Assembly: GCF_002307495.1 (NCBI RefSeq)
Contig: NZ_NTMR01000002.1
Coordinates: 186,001-250,000 of the forward strand
Length of the DNA: 64,000 nucleotides
Source: Pseudomonas abyssi
GTDB lineage: Bacteria; Pseudomonadota; Gammaproteobacteria; Pseudomonadales; Pseudomonadaceae
Direction of reading: 5' to 3'
Every line of letters starts with the position of its first letter. The first letter of the stretch is position 1. A model generated the notes under the pieces. That model made no database searches. It saw only the letters and a list, made by a program, of their open reading frames with translations, and was not told where the DNA came from. Shown here piece by piece: positions 8,495 to 17,813 of the stretch. Made by a program: the position numbers and the translations under genes.

Positions 8495-9820
8495 ATGACT
8501 CTCTTGCTGACCGCCATCACCCTGACTGCGCTACTGCTCGCATGTGGCGCTCTGTGGCGCAGCAGGCGACAGGCAGCCACCTTTAAAGCACTACTGAAAC
8601 TCTCCCCCAACGGCCTGCTGCTGCTTGACCGTCAACAGCATATTATCTGGCACAACCCGGCAGCGGCCCGCCTGCTCGGCCAGCCTCGCCAGCGCCTGCC
8701 CGGCCACCTGCCACTCACTCACTGGCTACCCGCCCTGCGCAGCCTGCCCGTTCCCATGGAGCGTATCGGGGTCGTGCTGGCCGCCGACGACGGGGTGCGC
8801 CAGCAGGATCTCACGCGCCTGCCGGACATCAATGGTCGGACAGTCATCCTGCTGCACCCGGAAGCCGACCTGCAATCCAGTACCGAGGCCATGGAACGCT
8901 TCAAGCGCAGCCAATATTTTGCCCAGATCGGCACCTGGGACTGGCATATCGGCACCGACCAGCTGTATTGGTCCGAGGCTATTTACGGCATGTTCGGTTA
9001 CAAGCCCGGCGAGATCACCCCCAGCTACAGCCTGTTCTGCGACAGCGTGCATCCCGATGATCGCGAGCACGTGCTCGAAGGCGAGCTGCGCTGTATTGAG
9101 ACCGGTGAAAACCACGACGAGGAATATCGCGTTGTCTGGCCCGATGGCAGTGTGCACTGGGTGAGAGAGACCGGGAATGTGGTCAAGAACGAACAAGGCG
9201 AGCCGGTCAGAATGATGGGAATCGTCCGCGATATAACCAACGAGAAGCGCTCGGCCAATGAACTGCGCAAGCTCGCGCACCGCGACCCGCTGACCGGGCT
9301 GCCCAACCGCCTGATGCTGGAGCAGCAGCTTGCTGCGGCACTCATTCGCGCACGCACGCAAGACCAGCGCCTCGCGCTGGTCTTCATCGATCTCAACCAC
9401 TTCAAATCCATCAACGACCAGCACGGCCACGCCACCGGCGACAGCGTGTTGGTAGAGGTCGCCAAGCGCCTGCGCAGTGCGGTGCGCAACAGCGACATGG
9501 TGGCGCGCCTGGGCGGCGACGAGTTTGTCGTACTGTTCGAGGGCCTGTCACGTAGCAGCGAAGTGGATACCGAAGCACAACGCATCAGCGAGCAGCTGTT
9601 CACCGCGCTTACGCCGCCGATGCAACTGCAAGAGGGCGATTTCCAGGTCGGCGCCAGCCTGGGCGTGGCCGTATTCCCCGACCACGCCGTCACTATGGAC
9701 AAGCTCATTCACGCCGCCGACCTGGCGATGTACACCGCCAAGCGCAGCGGCAACAACCAGTATCGGCTGGGTGACGACCCGCACGCTCAGGCCCAGCTGC
9801 TGCAGTCCAGCAAACACTGA
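8495..9820 (+). CDS. Membrane-anchored PAS-PAS-GGDEF diguanylate cyclase
   Basis: A 441-residue protein. An N-terminal membrane helix (residues 1-22) is followed by a PAS-like region (about 30-110), a PAS_3-type domain with PAC (about 125-250, containing the EYRVVWPDGSVHWV stretch) and a C-terminal GGDEF domain (about 255-425). The active-site motif GGDEF is intact, and RNSD five residues before it matches the RxxD inhibitory site, so product feedback is expected. The enzyme should make c-di-GMP from two GTP in response to a signal sensed by the PAS domains. There is no EAL or HD-GYP partner domain. It ends 21 bases before the convergent DUF808 gene. Confidence 0.93.
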   Translation: MTLLLTAITLTALLLACGALWRSRRQAATFKALLKLSPNGLLLLDRQQHIIWHNPAAARLLGQPRQRLPGHLPLTHWLPALRSLPVPMERIGVVLAADDGVRQQDLTRLPDINGRTVILLHPEADLQSSTEAMERFKRSQYFAQIGTWDWHIGTDQLYWSEAIYGMFGYKPGEITPSYSLFCDSVHPDDREHVLEGELRCIETGENHDEEYRVVWPDGSVHWVRETGNVVKNEQGEPVRMMGIVRDITNEKRSANELRKLAHRDPLTGLPNRLMLEQQLAAALIRARTQDQRLALVFIDLNHFKSINDQHGHATGDSVLVEVAKRLRSAVRNSDMVARLGGDEFVVLFEGLSRSSEVDTEAQRISEQLFTALTPPMQLQEGDFQVGASLGVAVFPDHAVTMDKLIHAADLAMYTAKRSGNNQYRLGDDPHAQAQLLQSSKH

Positions 9821-9841
9821 GCGCTGAACGACGCTCCGCTG

Positions 9842-10759
9842 TCAGGCGCGTGAGCGCAGACGACCGGCCAGCGTAATCACGCCCAGAATCACCGCGCCAG
9901 CCACCACCCCGAACAGCGCATTCAGCAAGGTAGGCGTCAGCCCGCCCAGTACCGTTCCGAGCCACGGCCAAGCGTCGACCTGGGCGGCGCTGGCCTCAAT
10001 CCAGTGGTGCACCACAGCCACGCCATGGCTGAGAATACCGCCGCCCACCATGAACATGGCGGCCGTCCCCACCACAGAGAGGGTTTTCATCAGCAAGGGC
10101 GCGCCTGCCAGAATGGCACGCCCGACAGCCTGAGCAGCGGCGCTGGTGCGTCGAGTCAGCGCCAGTCCGCCGTCGTCCAGCTTGACGATACCGGCCACCA
10201 GCCCATAGACACCGAGGGTCATCACCAGCGCAATACCGCTGACCACCAACACCCGGGTGAGAAACTCTGCCTCGGCAACGGTGCCCAGAGTGATCGCAAT
10301 AATTTCCGCCGAGAGCACCAGATCGGTACGAATGGCCCCGGCGATCTTCTGCTTCTCCCGCGCCACCATATCGACCTGATCATCGTTCAACGCCTTGACC
10401 GTCTCCTGATGCTCGCCTTTAACATCATGCAAGAACCGGTGAGCCAGCTTTTCCGCGCCCTCGTAGCAGAGAAAGGCACCGCCAAGCATCAACAAGGGCG
10501 TGATCAACCACGGCGCAACAGCGCTGATCAGCAACGCGGCCGGCACCAGAATCAATTTGTTGCGCAGCGAGCCCTTGGCAACGGCCCAGACCACCGGCAG
10601 CTCGCGCTCGGCGCGCACCCCGGTTACCTGCTGGGCGTTCAACGCCAAGTCATCTCCCAGCACCCCAGCAGTCTTTTTTGCCGCAATCTTGGTCATCACG
10701 GAGACGTCATCGAGCACCGAGGCAATATCATCAAGCAGAACAAGCAGACTGGTAGCCAA
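9842..10759 (-). CDS. DUF808 family membrane protein (YedI-like)
   Basis: A 305-residue polytopic membrane protein with the DUF808 N-terminal stretch [16 protein letters not shown], followed by an amphipathic conserved block and five to six hydrophobic segments. The function of the family is unknown. The start is placed at the TTG at 10759, because AGGGAG lies about eight bases upstream and the family begins with this sequence. The longer open frame to 10819 adds residues unlike the family. It is transcribed away from the BdlA-like gene, sharing a 170-base divergent promoter region. Confidence 0.85.
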   Translation of the reverse strand: MATSLLVLLDDIASVLDDVSVMTKIAAKKTAGVLGDDLALNAQQVTGVRAERELPVVWAVAKGSLRNKLILVPAALLISAVAPWLITPLLMLGGAFLCYEGAEKLAHRFLHDVKGEHQETVKALNDDQVDMVAREKQKIAGAIRTDLVLSAEIIAITLGTVAEAEFLTRVLVVSGIALVMTLGVYGLVAGIVKLDDGGLALTRRTSAAAQAVGRAILAGAPLLMKTLSVVGTAAMFMVGGGILSHGVAVVHHWIEASAAQVDAWPWLGTVLGGLTPTLLNALFGVVAGAVILGVITLAGRLRSRA

Positions 10760-10929
10760 GCAACGCTCCCTATCGATTGGTTGGTTGAACGACACACGGC
10801 CACATCGGCAACCGCGCAATATAATGACCCAGCGGATAGCAGAAGGGTTAAAGTAGACGCCTGAGCTGCCGATGCATACCTACACCCCTGCATCGCCGAT
10901 GCACCAACCAGCGCCAGCACGAGACTGCC

Positions 10930-12246
10930 ATGTTCGGATCCGGTATCAAAGCAGAGCTTCGCCACAGCCAGCAACTTGCCGCGAGCCAATCTCGCATACT
11001 GGACGCCATCCGGCAAAACCTGGCCTGGATCGAGTTCACCCGAGACGGCGAGATCATCGACGCCAATCAGGCCTTTCTGGGCGTCGTTGGCTACAGCCTG
11101 GACGAGATACGTGGCCAGCACCACAGCCTGCTCTGCACCCAGGATGTCACCGCCAGCGCCGACTACCGCCGATTCTGGCAACGGCTCAGCAGTGGCGAAT
11201 CGTTCACGGATCGGTTTGCGCGGATTGACAAGAACGGCCGCAAGATCTGGCTGGAAGCAAGCTATATCCCGGTGACCGATGCGACCGGCGCGGTGGCTCG
11301 CGTGCTCAAGCTGGCTTTCGACATCACCCGCGAGGTTGAAGCGGAACAACAGCACGAGAGCCTGCTCAATGCCATCAATCGCTCCATGGCAGTCATCGAA
11401 TTCACCCTGGCAGGCGAGATTGTCACCGCCAACGACAACTTTCTGCACACCATGGGCTATCGCCTGGATGAGGTGAAAGGCAAGCACCACCGCATTTTCT
11501 GCCATGAGAGTACCGCCAACAGCCCGCGCTACCAGCAAGACTGGGAGCGCCTGAACCGGGGCGAGTACCTCTCTGACCGCTTCAAGCGGGTCACCCGCAG
11601 TGGCCAGACCATCTGGCTACGCGCCACTTACAACCCGCTCTACGACAGCCAGGGCAAGCTGTATGGCGTGGTCAAGTTTGCCAGCGACATCACCGCCCAG
11701 GTAGAACGCAGGCAAGCCGAGTCGGCTGCCGCCAAACTGGCCTTCGAGATTGCCGAAGAAACAGACGAGAGCGCTCGCACGGGTGCGACCACGGTCGAGC
11801 AAGCGGTTGAGGTTGTACGCTCCATCGCCGGGGAGCTAGACGCGGTATCCGAGCACATCAATGCACTGAACACCCAATCAGACCGCATCAACAGCATCGT
11901 CCAGGTGATCCGTGGCATTGCCGACCAGACCAACCTGCTGGCCCTCAATGCTGCCATTGAAGCAGCCCGCGCCGGGGACCAGGGCCGTGGCTTCGCCGTG
12001 GTGGCCGACGAAGTACGCAACCTGGCTGCCCGCACCAGCCAGGCGACAGTCGAGATTAACGAGGTTGTGCAACAGAACATGGAGCTGGCGCACCGCGCCG
12101 TCGACGGCATGGCGGGCAGTCGCAGCAAATCGGAGCAAGGTGTCCAGCTCGCCAACCGGGCGGGCGAGGTCATGCTGGAGATTCGCGACGAAGCGCAGCG
12201 CGTGGTGGATGCCATCGGGCAGTTCGCCGACGCCATCCAGGACTAG
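10930..12246 (+). CDS. bdlA: BdlA-like soluble chemoreceptor (PAS-PAS-MCP)
   Basis: A 438-residue protein without membrane segments: PAS A (about residues 20-135), PAS B (about 140-260) and a methyl-accepting signalling domain (about 265-438) with the conserved hairpin tip reading [20 protein letters not shown]. This layout and length match Pseudomonas BdlA, which links c-di-GMP and environmental cues to biofilm dispersal. Both PAS domains carry the same GxxLDExxGxxHxxxC pattern, a sign of internal duplication. A damaged paralogue of identical reconstructed length lies at 57883-59200. The assignment to bdlA itself, rather than another PAS-MCP (Aer-like) protein, is likely but not certain. Confidence 0.85.
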   Translation: MFGSGIKAELRHSQQLAASQSRILDAIRQNLAWIEFTRDGEIIDANQAFLGVVGYSLDEIRGQHHSLLCTQDVTASADYRRFWQRLSSGESFTDRFARIDKNGRKIWLEASYIPVTDATGAVARVLKLAFDITREVEAEQQHESLLNAINRSMAVIEFTLAGEIVTANDNFLHTMGYRLDEVKGKHHRIFCHESTANSPRYQQDWERLNRGEYLSDRFKRVTRSGQTIWLRATYNPLYDSQGKLYGVVKFASDITAQVERRQAESAAAKLAFEIAEETDESARTGATTVEQAVEVVRSIAGELDAVSEHINALNTQSDRINSIVQVIRGIADQTNLLALNAAIEAARAGDQGRGFAVVADEVRNLAARTSQATVEINEVVQQNMELAHRAVDGMAGSRSKSEQGVQLANRAGEVMLEIRDEAQRVVDAIGQFADAIQD

Positions 12247-12308
12247 CCGTTCCGCCTGGCAGGCCTTTGACCTACACTGGCGAGCCTATCATCACCGCCG
12301 GAAGCGAC

Positions 12309-13505
12309 ATGGACACAACCAAACCCCTCGCCGGACTCAAGGTCATCGAACTCGGCACGCTGATCGCCGGCCCTTTCGCCGCTCGCATCTGCGCGGAGTT
12401 CGGCGCTGACGTCATCAAGGTCGAATCACCCAAGGGCGGCGATCCACTGCGCAAGTGGCGCAAGCTGTACGAGGGCACCTCACTGTGGTGGTTTGTGCAG
12501 GCGCGCAACAAGCAGTCGCTGACGCTCAATCTGAAGGACGCAGACGGTATCGCGATTCTCAAAAAGCTGATCAGCGAAGCCGATATTCTGATCGAGAACT
12601 TTCGCCCCGGCACACTGGAAAAACTCGGCCTGGACTGGGATACCCTGCACGCGCTCAACCCGGCTCTGGTCATGGTACGGCTGTCCGGCTTTGGCCAGAC
12701 CGGTCCGCTGAAGGATCAACCAGGCTTCGGTGCCGTCGGCGAGTCCATGGGCGGCTTGCGCTATATCACCGGCTTTGACGATCGCCCGCCCGTGCGCACC
12801 GGCATCTCGATTGGCGACTCGATCGCCGCGCTCTGGGGCGTGATTGGTGCCCTTATGGCCCTGCGGCACCGCGAGATCAATCAGGGCAAGGGGCAGATTG
12901 TCGATGTGGCACTCTACGAAGCGGTGTTCGCGATGATGGAGAGCATGGTGCCGGAGTTCGACGTCATGGGCTTTGTGCGCGAGCGCACCGGCAACATCAT
13001 GCCCGGCATTACGCCCTCCTCCATCCACACCTGCAGCGACGGCAAGGCAGTGCAGATCGGTGCCAACGGCGATGCCATTTTTCAGCGCTTCATGCGCGCC
13101 ATTGGCCGTGACGACCTGGCTGATGACCCGACCCTGGCCGACAATGCCGGCCGAGACGCCAGACGCGACGAGCTGTACGCACTGATCGACCGCTGGGCCG
13201 CCAGCTTGCCGCAGGACGAGGTATTAAAGGTGCTGGAGCAGGCCGACGTCCCAGCCAGCAAGATCTACTCTGCTGCTGACATGGTCACCGACCCGCAGTA
13301 CCTGGCCCGCGAGATGTTCCTCAACGCCACCCTGCCCGACGGCAAAGCCTTCAAGATCCCAGGCATTGTCCCCAAGCTCTCAGACACCCCCGGCAGCGCC
13401 GAATGGACCGGGCCGGCGCTGGGCGAACACACCGACAGCATTCTGCGCCAGCTTGGCTACGACGAGGCACAGATTGCCGAACTGCGTGGGCGCGGGGCGA
13501 TTTAG
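12309..13505 (+). CDS. CaiB/BaiF family (family III) CoA transferase
   Basis: A 398-residue enzyme with the family III CoA transferase start GLKVIELGTLIAGPFAARI and the loop GQIVDVALYEA, where the aspartate is the expected catalytic residue that forms the acyl anhydride with the substrate. These enzymes move CoA between carboxylic acids. The substrate cannot be read from sequence, although succinyl-CoA-dependent CoA transfer to dicarboxylates is common in this subgroup. The ATG at 12309 follows GGAAG; an upstream in-frame start at 12267 adds no family sequence. It lies 62 bases after the bdlA-like gene on the same strand and faces the catabolic operon across a repeat-rich gap, so a link to that pathway is possible. 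Confidence 0.9.
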   Translation: MDTTKPLAGLKVIELGTLIAGPFAARICAEFGADVIKVESPKGGDPLRKWRKLYEGTSLWWFVQARNKQSLTLNLKDADGIAILKKLISEADILIENFRPGTLEKLGLDWDTLHALNPALVMVRLSGFGQTGPLKDQPGFGAVGESMGGLRYITGFDDRPPVRTGISIGDSIAALWGVIGALMALRHREINQGKGQIVDVALYEAVFAMMESMVPEFDVMGFVRERTGNIMPGITPSSIHTCSDGKAVQIGANGDAIFQRFMRAIGRDDLADDPTLADNAGRDARRDELYALIDRWAASLPQDEVLKVLEQADVPASKIYSAADMVTDPQYLAREMFLNATLPDGKAFKIPGIVPKLSDTPGSAEWTGPALGEHTDSILRQLGYDEAQIAELRGRGAI

Positions 13506-13536
13506 CGGGACGTAAGGAGAGTATCGTCTGAGTGAT

Positions 13537-13584
13537 CGGACGCAGAGCGTCCGGACAGGCGCTCCCACGCGGAGCGTGGGAGCG
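13537..13584. repeat. Pair of REP-like hairpins
   Basis: Two adjacent perfect stem-loops: 13537-13553 (cggacgc-aga-gcgtccg) and 13560-13584 (cgctcccacgc, three-base loop, gcgtgggagcg). The second matches the style of repeated extragenic palindromes common in Pseudomonas genomes. They lie just after the CoA transferase stop and may act as its transcript end. This is part of a 680-base gap (13506-14186) with no gene, filled with palindromic sequence. Confidence 0.75.
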
Positions 13585-13642
13585 ATCAACAACGGTGGAG
13601 TGTGCACGGAATCCAGTCCCGTTTACGCGGGCGAGTAGCGCA

Positions 13643-13716
13643 GATTTGTCGGGAAAAAGAAGCGTAGGATGTCTGAGGAGCGTAGCGACGAGTTTTACGC
13701 TTCCCCGATAAATCGA
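13643..13716. repeat. Imperfect inverted repeat in intergenic region
   Basis: Arms of about 24 bases, 13643-13667 and 13694-13716, share gatttgtcggg / cccgataaatc and gaagcgta / tacgcttc. They could fold into one long imperfect stem. The sequence has the look of a Pseudomonas palindromic unit and no coding potential. Confidence 0.55.
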
Positions 13717-13777
13717 GCAACGCAGCGAACCCGAAGGGCCGCGTAGCCGGGTGCCCCGGGGGATTCAGGGAATCGCC

Positions 13778-14022
13778 AATCCATTTCATATACCCTCTGG
13801 CGATCAGGCCGGTCCGCAATCAAGGCGTGGTTTCGAAGGCATGTCGGGACCTGTCGAGAAATCACAACGCAGAGTTCGGACCGGCCTGATCGCCCCGCAG
13901 GGCGAGCGCTCAAGCAGCATCTGACTGCGTTGCGCTGCTTGCCAATAGACCCAACTATTGGCTACACATCGCGCCTTGCATCTGCACGCTTGAGCACTCG
14001 CAGAGGGCGTGTGAAATGGATT
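13778..14022. mobile_element. MITE-like element of nested palindromes
   Basis: A 245-base stretch bounded by inverted repeats of 22 bases with 19 matches (13778-13799 and 14001-14022, core aatccatttca...ccctctg). Inside are a perfect 17-base inverted pair (13800-13816 / 13877-13893), a 13-of-14 pair (13902-13915 / 13988-14001) and a perfect gccaatag / ctattggc pair (13941-13948 / 13955-13962). There is no open reading frame of note and no transposase. This is what a non-autonomous, hairpin-forming mobile repeat would look like. Copy number cannot be judged from one window. Confidence 0.6.
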
Positions 14023-14186
14023 AGCGCTTCCCTTTGGGGGGCCGGGCAACCGGCCCCCTTTGGCTCGCCGTGAAGGCGAAAGGCTGATTCAGTAACAGCG
14101 CAGTAAACAATCAACAGTTACTGGCCCACGCCAAAAGAGGTCAGCACCCATGCGTCAGGAAACTGCCAGTTTTAAAGGCTCCCTCC

Positions 14187-15392
14187 CTAATCAAAATCCT
14201 GCTTCTCCATCCACGGAATAATCCGCTCAAACGCCTGCTCAATCCGCTCCAGCGAGGTCGAATAACTCAACCGCAAGGCATTACTGCAGCTGTTGCCGAA
14301 GGTCTCGCCAGGGATGGTACAAACCCCGGTTTCCTTCAGCAGCCGCAGCGCCACATTGGTGCCATTCACCCCCTCCGGCAGCGACGGAAACAGATAGAAG
14401 GCGCCCTCGGGTTTGTACCCGGTCAGGTGCGGCGTCTGCTCCACCAGCTCCACCAGCCGATCCCGCCGTCGGGTGTACTCGCTGAGCATTTGCTCGATAA
14501 AGGCACCGCCACTGCGCAGCGCAGCCACCCCGGCCCACTGAAACGGCGTATTGGCCACCGTGGTGGTAAACATGTGATAGCGCCGCAGCTTTTTGATTGC
14601 CGCCTGGCTGCCGATCAACCAGCCAATGCGCATGCCCGCCATGCTGTAGGTCTTGGAGAAACTGCTGACCACCATGACGTGATCCAGATCGCTGCAACAC
14701 GACAGCACCGAGGGATACTCTCGACCGTCGTAGATCAGGTGATCGTAGACCTCGTCGCTGATCACATGAATGCCACGGTAGGCCGCCTCCTCCAGAATTG
14801 CCTCCAGCGTCTCGCGCGGATACAGCGTGCCGGTCGGGTTGCTGGGCGAGTTGAGCACAATCGCATGGGTGTGCGGCTCGATCGCGTCGATGACCTCCTG
14901 TGGATCAAGCTGGTGGTTGTTCTCTGCGCGGGTAGTGATCTCCGTGACTTCACCACCATTCATCCGGATCAGCGGCGCATAGAGCATGAACGCGGGGTCA
15001 GGCACGATAAAATGGCGGCCCGGCGCGGCCACGGCAGTCAGCGCCAGATAGAGCGCTTCGGTCGCCCCGGTGGTGATCATGATGTTGTCGGGGCTGAGCG
15101 GCCGCTGATAGCGCTCGCTGTAGTATTCGGCGAGCGATTCAAGCAGCTCGGGCAACCCGGCATCCATGGTGTAGCCAGTCTGCCCGGCACGCAGCGCCTC
15201 GACCGATGCCTCCACGACGGTATCCGGCGCAGGCAGGTCCGGCTGACCGATGGACAGGTGAATGACGTCGTCCATGGTGGACGCCAGATTGACCATCTTG
15301 CGGATACCCGGAATCGGAATAGTCAGCAGCGCCGGGTTCCAGATCGGATCTTCCGATTCGTACAGGTCGATGTCGGAGCTTCCCAGTGGCAT
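14187..15392 (-). CDS. PLP-dependent aminotransferase, class I/II
   Basis: A 401-residue fold-type I aminotransferase. Visible features are GQPDLPAP near residue 48, the SNPTGT motif near 178, DEVYDHLIYD near 205 and the PLP lysine in SFSKTYSMAGMRIGW near 243. It should transfer an amino group between an amino acid and a 2-oxo acid; aspartate- or alanine-type use is most common in this subfamily. It is the last gene of a six-gene operon and starts 5 bases after the amidase stop, so its substrate probably belongs to the same pathway. Substrate identity is not readable from sequence. Confidence 0.9.
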   Translation of the reverse strand: MPLGSSDIDLYESEDPIWNPALLTIPIPGIRKMVNLASTMDDVIHLSIGQPDLPAPDTVVEASVEALRAGQTGYTMDAGLPELLESLAEYYSERYQRPLSPDNIMITTGATEALYLALTAVAAPGRHFIVPDPAFMLYAPLIRMNGGEVTEITTRAENNHQLDPQEVIDAIEPHTHAIVLNSPSNPTGTLYPRETLEAILEEAAYRGIHVISDEVYDHLIYDGREYPSVLSCCSDLDHVMVVSSFSKTYSMAGMRIGWLIGSQAAIKKLRRYHMFTTTVANTPFQWAGVAALRSGGAFIEQMLSEYTRRRDRLVELVEQTPHLTGYKPEGAFYLFPSLPEGVNGTNVALRLLKETGVCTIPGETFGNSCSNALRLSYSTSLERIEQAFERIIPWMEKQDFD

Positions 15393-15396
15393 GGCG

Positions 15397-16815
15397 TTAC
15401 TCCTGTGCAGCGTTGAACAGGGCCGGACGGCGATCGGTCAGCGGCGCCGCCTGCTGGTAGGCATGACCGGCGCGCATCACTACCGCATCGTTGTAGCGTG
15501 CGCCCACCAGCTGCAGGCCAATCGGCAAGCCCTTGCTGTCAAAGCCGCAGGGCACGGACAGCCCGGGTTGCCCGGTCATGTTGAAGGGGTAGGTAAAGGG
15601 CGTCCAGGTCGGCCAGCGGGTGCTGGGCCAGTCCTCCGGCACTTCACGCCCGGTCTTGAAGGCGGTCAGCGGCAGGGTTGGTGTCAGCAGCAGATCGTAC
15701 TTCTGATGGAACGCCGCCATGCGCTCGCGCAACGCCATGGACTCATTCATCGCGCCCATGTAATCGAGCATGCTCAGGCGTGCGGCCTTCTCCGATACCT
15801 TGATCAGTTCCGGGTCCATCAGCGCGCGCTTCTTGGGCCCGAGGTCGCGAATGGCATTGGCGGCGCCGCCGTAAAACAAATGGCCAAAGGCGGCCAGCGG
15901 ATCACTGAAACCGGGGTCCACCCGCACCACCTCGGCACCCAGGTCGGCGAATACCTTGGCCGCCTCGGCTACCGCCGCTTCCACCTCGGGGTCTACATCC
16001 ACGTAACCGAGATTCGGGCTGTAGGCGATCTTCAGCCCCTTCACTCCGCCCCGCAGTTCGGCCAGATAATCGATATTGCGCCGAGGCACCGCGTTGGTGT
16101 CGCGATGATCAGCCTCGGTCAGCACATTCATCATCAGCGCGCAGTCTTCCACGGTCCAGGTCATCGGGCCGGCATGGGCCAGCGTGCCGAACGGGCTGGA
16201 GGGCCAGTGCGGCACTTCACCAAAGGAGGGCTTGAGCCCAACGATGCCGCAGAAGGCAGCGGGAATGCGGATTGACCCACCGGCATCGGTGCCCAATGCC
16301 ATGGGCGCCATGCCCAAAGCTACCGCCACACCGCTGCCGCCCGAGGAGCCGCCGGAGGTTTTATCCGGATTCCAGGGGTTGTTGGTTACGCCGTCGACCG
16401 GATTGTCGGTGACGCCCTTCCAGCCCAGCTCGGGCGTGGTGGTCTTGCCGATAGGCACGTAACCATGCCGCGCCAGCGCCGCAGTGCAGGCACCGGTCTT
16501 GCCCAGGGTGCTCGACGGATCGACCGTATGCGAGCCTTTGAGGGTTGGCCACATGGGCGTGAGAAAGACATCCTTGACCGCCACGGGCACGCCATCAAGC
16601 AGCCCCTGCGGCGTGCCAGCGCTATAGCGCTGCTCCGACTCGCGCGCCAGCGCCAGACTGGTCTCGCGATCCACCAGACAGAAGCCATTGGTATGGCTGT
16701 CCACTCGTTCGATCTGGTCCAGCATGGCGCTAGCCACATCGACTGGCGAGAGCTGACGGTCGGAAAAATGTGCCCGCAACTGCATTGCCGTCATTGCCAG
16801 AATTTCGTCGGACAT
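15397..16815 (-). CDS. Amidase signature family enzyme
   Basis: A 472-residue amidase with the complete Ser-cisSer-Lys machinery: the catalytic lysine in VPVAVKDVF near residue 80, the glycine-serine loop GGSSGGSGVAVALG near 155 and the nucleophile region GTDAGGSIRIPA near 176. It should hydrolyse a carboxylic amide, releasing ammonia or an amine. It is one of six closely spaced minus-strand genes with aminotransferases and dehydrogenases, which suggests it opens a nitrogen-containing substrate or removes an amide group in the same catabolic route. GatA of tRNA amidation is unlikely because no gatB or gatC is present. Confidence 0.92.
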   Translation of the reverse strand: MSDEILAMTAMQLRAHFSDRQLSPVDVASAMLDQIERVDSHTNGFCLVDRETSLALARESEQRYSAGTPQGLLDGVPVAVKDVFLTPMWPTLKGSHTVDPSSTLGKTGACTAALARHGYVPIGKTTTPELGWKGVTDNPVDGVTNNPWNPDKTSGGSSGGSGVAVALGMAPMALGTDAGGSIRIPAAFCGIVGLKPSFGEVPHWPSSPFGTLAHAGPMTWTVEDCALMMNVLTEADHRDTNAVPRRNIDYLAELRGGVKGLKIAYSPNLGYVDVDPEVEAAVAEAAKVFADLGAEVVRVDPGFSDPLAAFGHLFYGGAANAIRDLGPKKRALMDPELIKVSEKAARLSMLDYMGAMNESMALRERMAAFHQKYDLLLTPTLPLTAFKTGREVPEDWPSTRWPTWTPFTYPFNMTGQPGLSVPCGFDSKGLPIGLQLVGARYNDAVVMRAGHAYQQAAPLTDRRPALFNAAQE

Positions 16816-16865
16816 AATCGTCTCCTCAGTGCCAGAGTGCCCGGGCTATTTCTCGTTTCCGGGCG

Positions 16866-17813
16866 CTATTTCCCCCTGTTCACGCGGTTATGCAGGGGCT
16901 CATCGGCCAGCCAGCGGTGCAGATTGGCCATGAACTGCTCACCCAGCGCGCGGCGCCAGCCGATGAAATCACCGGCCATATGCGCAGACAGCATCACGTT
17001 GGGCAGATCCCAGAGCGCATGCCCGGCGGGCAATGGCTCGGGGTCAACAACATCCAGTACCGCAGCGCCCAGCTGACGCTGCTGCAAGGCGTCGACCAGA
17101 TCGTCGGTCACCACAATCGCGCCACGGCCTACATTCACCAGCAGGGCCTCGCGGCGCATCAGCGCCAGGCGATCACGATTGATCAGCCCGCGTGTGTCCT
17201 CGGTCAGGGGCGCGGTGATGATCACCACATCCGCCTCTGGTAAGACCGCATCCAGCTGGTCGCTGGCCAGCACGCGGGTAAAGTGCGGCGCCTCGCGCGC
17301 CGTGCGGGCGATGCCGGTCACCTCAATATCCAGCGCCGCCAGCAGTCTTGCCACTTCGCTGCCGATTGAACCGGCGCCAATGACCAGCGCATGCTGACGC
17401 GCGGCCAGCGCAGTTTCGCGGTGCTGCCACTGATGCTGACGCTGCAGCCGCAGGTTGCCGAGGCTGTCCTTGGCATGCATCAGCACCGCACCCAGCACAT
17501 ACTCGGCAATACCCAGATCAAACACCCCGCGCGCGTTGGTCAGCAGCACATCGCTGTCCCACAGCGCCGGGAACATCAAGGCATCGACCCCGGCACTGGT
17601 GGCGTGCACCCAGCGAATGCTGTGCTCGGCCGGCCAGCACCCTTCGAGCAGCCCGGTACGAAAGTCGGTGACCACCAGCACGTCGGTCTGCGGCAGGTGC
17701 TGGCGCAGATCCGCCTCATCGCTGACCGTGCGCAGCTCGACCGTGGTGGGCAGGTCCTCAAGCCCCGGCAAGGGTTCCTCGCCGGGGGCGACCAGTACCA
17801 AAATCCGCGTCAC
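16866..17813 (-). CDS. D-isomer-specific 2-hydroxyacid dehydrogenase
   Basis: A 315-residue NAD(P)-dependent dehydrogenase. The cofactor loop is GAGSIGSEVARLL near residue 145; the catalytic Arg sits in NVGRGAIV, the Glu in DVVDPEPLP and the His in MLSAHMAGD, the usual Arg-Glu-His triad of the glyoxylate/phosphoglycerate dehydrogenase family. It would interconvert a 2-oxo acid and a D-2-hydroxy acid. Its start overlaps the stop of the class III aminotransferase gene by four bases (ATGA type), indicating translational coupling. The exact acid is unknown. Confidence 0.9.
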   Translation of the reverse strand: MTRILVLVAPGEEPLPGLEDLPTTVELRTVSDEADLRQHLPQTDVLVVTDFRTGLLEGCWPAEHSIRWVHATSAGVDALMFPALWDSDVLLTNARGVFDLGIAEYVLGAVLMHAKDSLGNLRLQRQHQWQHRETALAARQHALVIGAGSIGSEVARLLAALDIEVTGIARTAREAPHFTRVLASDQLDAVLPEADVVIITAPLTEDTRGLINRDRLALMRREALLVNVGRGAIVVTDDLVDALQQRQLGAAVLDVVDPEPLPAGHALWDLPNVMLSAHMAGDFIGWRRALGEQFMANLHRWLADEPLHNRVNRGK

